A stretch of DNA of 64,000 nucleotides, taken from the NCBI GenBank assembly GCA_008638375.1, contig VIRR01000569.1:1-64000 (forward strand), given 5' to 3'. This document shows, in pieces, positions 46,576-55,311 of this stretch. Source of the DNA: Nyssa sinensis. Lineage: Eukaryota > Streptophyta > Magnoliopsida > Cornales > Nyssaceae. Every line of letters starts with the position of its first letter. Position 1 is the stretch's first letter. The translations under genes were made by a program, and so were the position numbers. The notes under the pieces are model-generated. The model made no database searches. It saw only the letters and a list, made by a program, of their open reading frames with translations, and was not told the DNA's origin.

Positions 46576-49500
46576 TTATCTCCATGAATTTTTGAGCAGT
46601 AAAGTGCCAAAGACTCCCCAAAATCCAAGAACAAAACCAAGCACCATACTGACATAAAACCCCGGTGTCATAAACTTATCTTCATCTTCTTGAACATCAT
46701 AGTCATTGCCATGAGCAGTAGGGGGAGGACCTAGAGCTGGTTCGCACTTGTTTGGACGTGGTTCGCACTTGTTTGGAAGTGGAAGCCCACAAAGTTCGCG
46801 ATTCCCAGTATATGAGGAGGCATTAAAGCTCTGCAGCTGAGTGCTTGTTGGAATTTTCCCGGACAAGCTGTTGTTTGACAAGTCTAAGAGGGCAAGAAAA
46901 TTCAAAAGAGCAAGGCCTGTAGGAATCTGATCAGAAATGTGGTTTCTAGACAAGTCAAGAGATTCTAACATTTTCAACTGACCAATCTTCTGAATGATAT
47001 TTCCTGTCAAATTATTTCTTGATAGATTCAGGGAAACCAATTCTGTAAGGCATGCAATTTGTGGAGGAATTTCTCCGCATAAATTATTGCTAGAAAGATC
47101 AATGCTTTTTACCAATCCCAGAGTTTCTCTATACTCAGACTCTTGTCCTTTCCACCACACCAATGCATTGTCAACATAGTTGCTAGAATAGTTACCAGCG
47201 TAAAAAGAAATGGTTCGACTGGAACTATGTTGAGCCAAAGCAGTGAAATTGTCGAGGCATTGTGGTATTATCCCTGATAAATTGTTTTGAGAGAGGTCGA
47301 AGATTTGCAAACCGTTAAGATGACATATGTGTGGAGGTATGCTTCCATGGAACTTATTCAATCGTAGACTGAGGACCATCAAGTTCACAAGATGCGTCCC
47401 TATCCATATCGGTACTTTTCCCGACAATTTGTTATTTCCCAGATCTACTACCCACAACTCTCTGCAATTTTTCAAGGACAAAGGCAATTCCCCGATGAAA
47501 TTATTGTTGCGTAAGTGCAATGATTGAATCTGATATAGGGAACCCAAAGAAGTAGGGATTTTCCCTGAAAAATTATTATTTGCCAAATTAAGAATCATTA
47601 GATTTTGGAAATGCATCCAACAATCTGGAACCTCTCCTGATAGTCGGTTGGCTGATAGGTCAAGAGCCTTGAATCTGTAATTGGCAATTTTACATACAGA
47701 AGAAATTGAACCCGAAAACATATTTTTAGAGAGGTTCAATAATGTGACATTGGGAGGAAATAGTGGTAGTGGACCACTAAATTGATTAGAACTCAAATCT
47801 ATTCGTGAATAATCAACGGACTTCAATGATAAATCAGGCAAGATTCCATTGATCTGGTTGTGAGAGAGGTTTAGGTAATTTAATCTGGGGAATAAATCCC
47901 AAAACCAATAAGGGACTGCATCTAAAATTCCATTACCAGAAATATCAAGCTCGGAGAAATTATTTTGAGTTCGAAGCCATTTTGGGAAATGAGGTCCCAA
48001 CTTGCAAGACGACAACCTTAAAATATCTAATTGAAAAGCGGGAACCCAATCAAGGCTGGAGTTCCAATTAGCAAGTGAGTTGAAAGACAAGTCTAACCTC
48101 CTTAAGTTTGAGAGACCGGAAAGGAGGGCTTCCAATGTTGTACCGTCTAAAGAATTTGAAGCAGCATTCAAATATTCCAGCTTGGAAAGTTGTCCATTGC
48201 CTTTTGTGAGTATCCCATTTAACTCGTTGTTTGAAACATCCAACCATCTCAGTGATGAAAATACCGTTAGATCAGGCAATGATCCCGTAATCCGATTTCG
48301 AGACAAATCTAGATATTCAAGAATGGGAGGTTGTCCAAAACTTTCAGAGGAAAACCCATTCAATTGATTATCACTAAGGTACAACTCTCGCAGAGACGAA
48401 AATCTTGTCATATTAGGCAATGACCCCGTAATCTGATTTCGAGACAAATCTAGAGAATCAAGAACTGGAAGTTGTCCAAAACTTTCAGAGAAAAACCCAT
48501 TCAATTGATTATCACTAAGATCCAACCATTGCAAAGATGAAAATTTTGTCATATTAGGCAATGATCCGGTAATTTGATTTCGAGATAGATGTAGAAAAAC
48601 AAGAGTGGGAGGTTGTCCGAAACTTTCAGAGAAAAACCCATTCAATTTATTATCACTAAGATCCAACCATTGCAAAGATGAAAATTTTGTCATATTAGGC
48701 AACGACCCTGTAATTTGATTTCCAGACAAGTATAAACTTTGCAAGGATGAAAATCTTGTAATATTAGGCAATGACCCCGTAATTTGATTTCCAGACAGAT
48801 CTAGAAGAACAAGAGTGGGAGGTTGTCCGAGATTTTCTGGTAGAGACCCATTCAATTGATTACCAGAAAGATGCAAACTTTGCAAGGATGAAAATCTTGT
48901 AATATCAGGCATTGAACCAGTGAGTTGATTCCAAGATAATTCCAAATACTCTAATGTGTTCTCCACACTCCCAGACAAGTTCTGAAGAAACATAGGAAGG
49001 TGTTCGGATATACTGTTCTCAGACAGATGTAATGTTCGCAAACCACTCAAGTTCCCAAAGGATTTTGGAATCCCACCTTCGAGTTGATTGTTAGATAGAT
49101 GAAGATGGGCAAGGGAATTCAGGTGTCCAAAATCAACTGGAATCAAACCTCGTAAGTTGTTAGAAGAAAGGTCTAAATGAACAAGACCACTAGTGAAGTT
49201 GAACAACCAACTGTATATTGAAGGTGTGAGAGAATTATAAGAGAGATCAAGGAAGGCAAGAGACAAAGAAGAATTAATTAATGGAAGTGAGGGAGGAACG
49301 ATATCATGGAGTTGACACCCCCCTAAGTGCAAGTCTTTTAGGAGAGGGAGCTTATTGATTGCTTGAAACCAATTGATTGTTTTACCAAGGACAATATCAC
49401 TCAGGTCAAGGTATCTTAATAAGGAAAGATGAGAGAGCCACCCAAGGTTTTGGACATTCTCTAAATAAAAATTGCCTCGGAGATCAAGATGTTGCAAGTT

Positions 49501-49992
49501 GGAAAGGTTCCCCAACTGAGGAATTGTACCATGAAAATCATTATAACTTAAATCCAGGTACTGTAAACTGCTAAGGGAACCAATGAACTGTGGGACGCTC
49601 TGCTGAAAATAATTGTTACTGAGGTCCAAATACTTCAAATATTGTAACTCGAGCAATGAAGGACTAATCTTACCTTCCAAATATTGATTACCATCAGCAT
49701 GAAGATCGAGCAAGATTATATGACCCGTGTCGTTGCTACATTGAACTCCTCTCCATTTGCAGCAATCCTTTTTGTCATCTTCACTCCCCCACGAAGAGAG
49801 ACTCCCATATTCATCTACAATGCCTTGTTTGAACTCGAGAAGAGCTTGTCTTTCCCTCTCAAAGCATCTGATGTTAGCATTGCCCACTCCTGATGCGAAT
49901 CCAAGAGTAGGTTTCATGCATAGTAAAAGCACAACAACCAACACATGGAGAAGTTGAAAGAACTTTTCACCAACGTTCATTTTCAAAACCAT
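46576..49992 (-). CDS. LRR receptor-like protein (Cf/EIX2-type), tail truncated by stop
   Basis: One uninterrupted 1138-codon frame. Residues 1-32 are a signal peptide (LHVLVVVLLLCMKPTLGF). An N-terminal cap follows (CFERERQALLEFKQGI, DCCKWRGVQC), then about thirty 23-24-residue leucine-rich repeats (LxxLxLSxNxLxGxIP type) to about 914. A non-LRR island of about 45 residues follows (about 915-959, with NALVWWKGQESEYRETLG), then four LRRs, a C-terminal cap (ELCGLPLPNKC), an acidic patch (DYDVQEDEDKF) and one membrane helix at about 1112-1133 (FYVSMVLGFVLGFWGVFGTL). There is no kinase, so it is an RLP; relatives bind microbial or peptide ligands and signal through SOBIR1/BAK1. The frame stops right after NSWR, yet 32 further codons (46575-46477) encode the usual tail. 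Residues about 370-570 are a young LRR expansion. The gene is otherwise clean and may still be functional without its tail. Confidence 0.92.
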   Translation of the reverse strand: MVLKMNVGEKFFQLLHVLVVVLLLCMKPTLGFASGVGNANIRCFERERQALLEFKQGIVDEYGSLSSWGSEDDKKDCCKWRGVQCSNDTGHIILLDLHADGNQYLEGKISPSLLELQYLKYLDLSNNYFQQSVPQFIGSLSSLQYLDLSYNDFHGTIPQLGNLSNLQHLDLRGNFYLENVQNLGWLSHLSLLRYLDLSDIVLGKTINWFQAINKLPLLKDLHLGGCQLHDIVPPSLPLINSSLSLAFLDLSYNSLTPSIYSWLFNFTSGLVHLDLSSNNLRGLIPVDFGHLNSLAHLHLSNNQLEGGIPKSFGNLSGLRTLHLSENSISEHLPMFLQNLSGSVENTLEYLELSWNQLTGSMPDITRFSSLQSLHLSGNQLNGSLPENLGQPPTLVLLDLSGNQITGSLPNITRFSSLQSLYLSGNQITGSLPNMTKFSSLQWLDLSDNKLNGFFSESFGQPPTLVFLHLSRNQITGSLPNMTKFSSLQWLDLSDNQLNGFFSESFGQLPVLDSLDLSRNQITGSLPNMTRFSSLRELYLSDNQLNGFSSESFGQPPILEYLDLSRNRITGSLPDLTVFSSLRWLDVSNNELNGILTKGNGQLSKLEYLNAASNSLDGTTLEALLSGLSNLRRLDLSFNSLANWNSSLDWVPAFQLDILRLSSCKLGPHFPKWLRTQNNFSELDISGNGILDAVPYWFWDLFPRLNYLNLSHNQINGILPDLSLKSVDYSRIDLSSNQFSGPLPLFPPNVTLLNLSKNMFSGSISSVCKIANYRFKALDLSANRLSGEVPDCWMHFQNLMILNLANNNFSGKIPTSLGSLYQIQSLHLRNNNFIGELPLSLKNCRELWVVDLGNNKLSGKVPIWIGTHLVNLMVLSLRLNKFHGSIPPHICHLNGLQIFDLSQNNLSGIIPQCLDNFTALAQHSSSRTISFYAGNYSSNYVDNALVWWKGQESEYRETLGLVKSIDLSSNNLCGEIPPQIACLTELVSLNLSRNNLTGNIIQKIGQLKMLESLDLSRNHISDQIPTGLALLNFLALLDLSNNSLSGKIPTSTQLQSFNASSYTGNRELCGLPLPNKCEPRPNKCEPALGPPPTAHGNDYDVQEDEDKFMTPGFYVSMVLGFVLGFWGVFGTLLLKNSWR
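48290..48880 (-). repeat. Near-identical LRR-coding tandem array inside RLP
   Basis: Units of about 141 bases, each coding for two LRRs (ITGSLPNMTKFSSLQWLDLS then NGFFSESFGQPP), repeat four times with very few changes. Typical markers are GATTATCACTAAGATCCAAC and TTGTCATATTAGGCAATG on the plus strand, recurring at about 48370, 48510 and 48650. The first and last units are more diverged. Confidence 0.85.
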
Positions 49993-50040
49993 GGTATTGA
50001 AAATGTTGTTTTTGAGTTATCGGAGCCATGTAACGACCAT

Positions 50041-50048
50041 TATTTATA
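50041..50048 (-). promoter_or_regulatory. TATA box of the RLP gene
   Basis: TATAAATA on the minus strand, 49 bases before the ATG at 49992. This predicts a short leader of roughly 20 bases. A W-box-like TTGACT lies further up (50120-50125), the binding core of WRKY factors, as expected of a defence receptor. The same TATA region is kept in the duplicated copy near 61690. Confidence 0.5.
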
Positions 50049-50175
50049 ATATCTCTACTTGCATTCAAATTTTCCTTGGAAACGATTTGGACATTAATGT
50101 TTCAAAAGAAAGACTTCTGAGTCAACCAAGATGTCAATTTCTGTCAATATTTTACATTAATTATGTTGGAAACTT

Positions 50176-50930
50176 TTATTGGTCTCTAAAAATTAATTTT
50201 CTTCAAAAATAAAAATCTACAGCGTTGATTTTTCTAATTACTTGGAAATAGAAGCCACAAACATTATGATTAATGGCCTTAAACAATGACCAAGTCGATG
50301 TCCAACTAACCAGAACCAATGTCCTTTGCATTGAGGATAAAATAGTGAAAACTATGAACTCCATGATCTGACAATGAATGACATTGACAACTAATATTGT
50401 AAGAAAACAAATGATAAAATCATTGTAGACAGTCTAGTTTATGTTTGTATTCCCCCTTTCTCATGCAAGGCGGTTGCTTTCAGAGATTGTTCGCTGGAAT
50501 TGCAGGCCAGCCTTTAATTAATGTGATTATTTTCTTCAAGTTGTTAATATTTTATTAATGGAGCCCTAACAGCTAGAAGGATCAAATTAGTGGTTTCAAA
50601 ATAATGGCTATTTTGCAACCCAAGCCCCCTGGGACTCCCATTTTCCTTTTAAATTTTGATTCTTGAAATTGCTATTATAGGCAAAAGGAAAGAAAAGAAA
50701 AGACAGAAGAAATGACAACCCCACAGACAGTCCCACACCAGTACACCACCGACAGGATGTACTGGCCTAGGATTTAAGTTTTTATTTAATCTCAATTATT
50801 TTATTTGTAATTCTTAAGTTATTTATTGATTAAAATATCATATTTTATATGCATTCGAATTTATAATAACATTATTTTTTTTATCAAATACTTTCAAAAT
50901 AAACCGCATGATAATTATTTTTTAAATTTA
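50176..50930. other. Intergenic, no gene seen
   Basis: AT-rich DNA upstream of the RLP promoter. I saw no coding signal, clear transposon or repeat shared with the neighbouring duplicated blocks. Confidence 0.5.
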
Positions 50931-50934
50931 TAAT

Positions 50935-51540
50935 CAATTCGGAGCTAAAAACTTTTCCAAAGGATAATACTGTAGTTGAATGCTTGAAAGAATTGCCCAA
51001 CAGGTTGTTATTTGACAAGCCCAAGAGGCTAAAAAATTTGAATTAGAAAGAAAGGCTTGCTGGAATTTCGCCAAATACCTGATTCCTAGACAAATCAAGA
51101 GCACAATTTTCAGACGACCAATATATTTTTTCTTGATTGCTTTAGGCAACCAATTCTGTAACTCTAGTAATTTCTCTTGGAATTTCTCCACTCAGTCTGT
51201 TGCTTGAAAAATCAATGCTTTTCACCCCAGGAGTTTTTCTATACACAATTTCTGTTCCTTGCCATATGACCACTGCATTGTCAACCTAGCTGCCACAACA
51301 TCCAGACCAATCATTTTGGCTCCCCCAACAGATATAAGAAAATATATATCCTTAAGCAATAGTTTTCCCTGCCTTCCTTTTCAAAGTCATGGCGGTGAAA
51401 TTGCTGAAGCAATGTGGTATGTTTCCTGATATATTATTTTAAGAGAGGTCCAAGATTTGAATATTTGTTAGATGACATGGATTTATAGATAGGCTTCCAC
51501 TGAAGTCATTGGATCACAGGCTAACAATTACTAAATCTGA
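50935..51540 (-). pseudogene. RLP C-terminal fragment
   Basis: This aligns by eye with 46840-47370 of the intact RLP on the same strand: the terminal LRRs (TTGTTATTTGACAAGCCCAAGAGGCTA on plus, partly quoted), the CCAATTCTGTAA block, GAAATTGCTGAAGCAATGTG and the island region with GCATTGTCAACCTAGCT. Frameshifts, stops and an extra A/T-rich insert near 51310-51380 break the frame. It lacks both the N-terminal LRRs and the membrane part. It marks a second, decayed RLP copy in the same orientation. Confidence 0.8.
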
Positions 51541-51569
51541 AAGGCTATCTCAGATTTGGGTATTAAATT

Positions 51570-51860
51570 GGAAAAACAAAATACTGAGAAAAAAGAAAAA
51601 AAAGAAATAGCATTTTATCAGAACTATCTCGTAGTTTTTAAGTATTTTGTGTTTGCTTTCTTGTCCCAACAAAAGCAGGTTTTCTAAATTCGTTGATAAG
51701 TATGAACCAAGACCAAGACCATCTCTATCTAATCAAGGCCTTAAAACTCAGTTTCCAAGCAACTGCGCCTATTGGCTTGTTCGGTCAATAGGGAATTTTG
51801 TAGACCATTGTTCGAGTGGATGGAGTGCTTACTACGACATGGAAAACTTGAAGGGAAAAG
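51570..51860. repeat. Duplicated RLP-flank block, copy 1
   Basis: The segment with GTATTTTGTGTTTGCTTTCTT, AAGGCCTTAAAACTCAGTTT and CCATTGTTCGAGTGGATGGA recurs at 60423-60752 and 61855-62160. The three copies are roughly 80-85 percent alike over 300 bases. No protein frame is conserved between them, so the similarity reflects duplicated non-coding DNA. Confidence 0.85.
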
Positions 51861-52130
51861 AAAAAGAATTCTGCTACAGCAGCAGTGATGCTATTGCCAC
51901 TCAAATTTTAACATTGTCTAAGTACAATAGCACCTCCTCGCATAGATTTAGCTTTATAATATGGTACATGGCGATAAAATTATACCAGACACATAAATTG
52001 AATTGAGACCAAACAAATCTTAAGTATTTTGGCTAATCAATTCTACGTCTATTAGTACTTTTGCTTGAAATTGAACCTGAAACGACCCATTGTTCTACAT
52101 TACATTAAGCCAAAAACTGCTATAATCAAT

Positions 52131-52945
52131 TTTAGCATTTAATTTCAAGGAAGGGTGCAATCCCAAATATTGTTGAGTGGTTAAAGAAAATTCATATTTT
52201 GGGAAAAACTAATTATGAAATTTGAGAAAAAGTTGTGCATATTCTTTGGCAATTATGGTGTCCTTGCAATGATAGGATTTTTTGCAATCCTAGGTTTAAT
52301 CCTTTCATAATTATTGAAAAGGCCAGTAACATATTTCAGGAATATAATAGGATTGATAAATGGTTTAATCATAAGGTCATTAAAATGGATAAAAATAAAA
52401 GGGAAAAATTTATTAGATGAATCTCACCAATTGGCAGGAAGAAATTGAATTTTGATGGCTCGAGACGAGTGGGTGCCATAGTGATAGATGAGTAAGGACA
52501 TATTTGTTGGGCTTTGTCGAGTTGGTATGATGGAGAAAACTCAGTTCCTATGTTGGAAGCTTTGGCTCTGAGGAAAGGATTGGCAAGGACTGATGCACAA
52601 GATGATAAATTTTTTGACATTGAAGGTAACTCTATGATTATTATTAATGCTTTGTTAAGTAAGCATAAGATTTCGTGAAAGGTTCAAGATATTTTAGATG
52701 ATTGAGTTATAATATAATTAGGGAGAAAGGTTTGGAGATATCTGTAAATCATATTTATCGTGAGGTTAAGTTAGCGGCTAATTGATAGGTAAATAAAGCA
52801 CATTTGTTGAAAGGTAAAATAGTATGGCTAAGTGATTTTATTAGAGAATTAAGTCAAATTATTTTTGTTGATATTAGGGGTAGGGTGTTAGAGAGATTAG
52901 TGAATTCGTAATACCCAAAAAAAAAAAAAAAAATTTAGCATTTAA
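52131..52945 (+). mobile_element. LINE 3' end (RNase H-like domain), 12-bp target duplication
   Basis: TTTAGCATTTAA flanks the element (52131-52142 and 52934-52945). The insert, 52143-52933, ends in an A run of about 17. Its broken frames read WQLWCPCNDRIFCNPRFNP, then KLNFDGSRRVGAIVIDE, ENSVPMLEALALRKGLA and IEGNSMIIINALLSK. This is the RVT_3/RNase H-like domain at the C-terminus of plant LINEs, with its FDGS, EALA and GDS-like (here GNS) motifs. In-frame stops show it is dead. It is strongly 5'-truncated, as usual for target-primed reverse transcription. The corresponding region at about 62529-62590 lacks the insert. Confidence 0.88.
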
Positions 52946-53480
52946 AGTTGAAAAATAAAATAATCAAAAATAGAAAAATCTAAATTGTAAGTATTTGGTT
53001 TAAATTTGTTGAAATAATTGAGTCATTTTATCTAAATCACATCAAAAAAATGAATTGTGGCAATGGACCTTCAATTATACTGAATAGGAGAAACCAGGAC
53101 CTTTCGAACTAAAACTTTTCAAAGTCTTTAAAAAATTGAAGAGTCTATACAACTGTAGCAATTAATATGCTTACTAGTTGCATCCTACCTACCCATCACT
53201 TTGTCTATATATATTTATAAATGTCATCTCTATTCTTTCCCCAAAATTAATCCACAAAGAAATCACAAGTCAAGGTACAGGTCAAAGTCATTTGTAGCTA
53301 CAATGCAACTCCATTTCTTCATCAATCACATTCGGGCATGCTCAATAAATTTGTAGAAATTTTTGTAGAATTGCTAGAGATAACAGGGCCAGAAGAAGTT
53401 TTGTGTCTTGATGTAATCATGTAAAATGACTAACATGCTATATGGTAGATGATCTCATGGATTTGGCTCCATGATAAGGG
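52946..53480. repeat. Duplicated flank block with TTTCCCCAAAATTAA core, copy 1
   Basis: The stretch containing ATTCTTTCCCCAAAATTAAT, AAGAAATCACAAGTCAAGGT, CTACAATGCAACTCCATTTC and GATGATCTCATGGATTTGG recurs at 54600-55010 and 62560-63040. The match with the last copy begins immediately after the LINE. No coding function is recognised. Confidence 0.85.
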
Positions 53481-53699
53481 GCAATCCCACAACACGAGTT
53501 CCTGTTATTCCAAGTTTACCATTGCGTCAAGGGCAGGGCATTCCCGCTGCACTGGTTTTGATCATTGTGAGGTTTAAGGGCCCTAACAATTTTACTGTTG
53601 CATCAAGGCTTGTCTTCAACTTGAGGCAACATGAAACATGTTATTGTTGTAAGTGTATGGTCTGGATCTGGCACTGTTGGTAGACAATACAACTTATGC

Positions 53700-53860
53700 A
53701 TAATCCTGATCAAGAATCCATAACTTCAAAATAAATTCATAAAAACTACAAATTTATAGGAAGATGCATTAAGAGGTGTTCAAATAGTACAAATAGTCAG
53801 AAAGAGAAAAGTGATCCTTCCAAATCACACAAGTTATCAATAAGTTCACATTTGTAACAT
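53700..53860. repeat. Duplicated flank block, second partner at 60815-60940
   Basis: ATAGGAAGATGCATTAAGAG, AAATAGTACAAATAGTCA and GATCCTTCCAAATCACACAA are shared with 60810-60905. A shorter overlap (CCTGATCAAGAATCCATAAC) recurs at about 62350. 53861-54600 between the blocks holds no gene, only a TA tract (54468-54498). Confidence 0.75.
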
Positions 53861-54461
53861 TATTTATATCACATACTTCAAGAAGTAGATAGGGAAGTTG
53901 TTGAAAAAATGTCCACACAGAACTTCAACCCTTTAATATGAACTCATAATTGAGGTAAAAAGAAAGGTTATGTCATGGGTGCAGTAGCTCCAATTGAAGA
54001 CAAGAAGTTACAACACTACCAACTTTAAATATATATAGAACCAATTCTAGCAAAGCAACACTGACAAACCATGACAAGTTAATTGACTGGCTGGCATACT
54101 ATGCTTAGGAAGTAGAATAACAGCAAAAGAAAAGAATTAAAAAAAAAAAGCTACTGCACTTCCACCACAATTTAAGAGCTTAAACAGAGTTCCCAAACAT
54201 GTTAACAAACTCCCAACCTCTTATGCCATTCAATAATTGGAAATAAAATCTCCATCTACTTAAAGTACCATATCTGGATGTTTAATCCTACCCAGTGAAA
54301 ATCACAAGGCAGAGGGCATGATCATATTGTTTTGGTCAACTCAATTAAGTCTATCCCAATTTTTATTTGCCATTTCCACTCATTTTTAGACAATAAATTC
54401 AGTTACGTTCTGCTAGTATTTGTTTTAATATTCTCAGGATTCATATTCATTGAGGAAGGAG

Positions 54462-54467
<6 letters not shown>

Positions 54468-54498
<31 letters not shown>
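54468..54498. repeat. Microsatellite (TA)n
   Basis: About fifteen uninterrupted TA units. Confidence 0.9.
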
Positions 54499-54501
<3 letters not shown>

Positions 54502-54599
54502 CTTCTTTTGAGATTGAATTCTCAAATGAGATGTTTTATGCTTCTCCTTCAAATTCACACTATACCTAAAGGTTAGTTCCTTTCTTCTTTTTTCCAAAA

Positions 54600-55015
54600 G
54601 TTACTGCAACTCTATCTTTGATTTTTCTGAACTAAAAGTTTTCAAGACTTAAAGAATAAAAGAGTCTATGCAACTGCAACAATCAAGTTGCTCTAGATAA
54701 TTGTGGGCCCTACACGAAATTTTTTTCTAGATATATTTATTCTTTCCCCAAAATTAATGCACAAAGAAATCACAAGTCAAGGTACTGGTCAAAATCATCT
54801 GTGGATACAATGCAACTCCATTTCTTCATTAATCACATTAAGGCATTCTCAGTCAAGGGTGACCAGCCAATTTGTAGAAATTTTTGTAGCACTGGCAGAC
54901 ATAGCAGGGCCCCAAAGAGTTCTGTGTCTTGATCTAATTGTGTAGAATAACAAAAATACTATGTGGAAGATGATCTCATGGACTTGGTTGTATTATAAGC
55001 AGTGCATGAGTTGTA
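54600..55015. repeat. Duplicated flank block with TTTCCCCAAAATTAA core, copy 2
   Basis: Shares GAGTCTATGCAACTGCAACA, the TTTCCCCAAAATTAATGC core, CAATGCAACTCCATTTCTTC and GGAAGATGATCTCATGGA with the copies at 52946-53480 and 62560-63040. The copia element has inserted about 70 bases beyond it. Confidence 0.85.
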
Positions 55016-55081
55016 GTCATTACAGAATTTGGAAAATATTAAACGTAAAAAATCCATTCACCAAAAAGAGCAAATTACCAC

Positions 55082-55304
55082 TGAAACCAAGAAAGGAAAA
55101 ATAATTCTCTATATTTCCATTCAAAATATACAAGAGTATTTATACACAAATTTGGGCCTATATAGTCAACCCTACAGCTCATATACAGCTCATATATTCT
55201 AGAATAACCCTACAGCTCATATACAGCTCATATATTCTAGAATAACCCTACAGCTCATATACAGCTCATATATTCTAGAATAATCCTAAGTATATTCTGT
55301 AACA
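55082..55304 (-). repeat. Copia 3' LTR (three 38-bp units)
   Basis: 223 bases. It holds three 38-bp tandem units at 55170-55283 (each with two ACAGCTCATAT words and ATTCTAGAATAA). The rest matches the other LTR base for base. Confidence 0.95.
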
Positions 55305-55311
55305 CTCCCCC

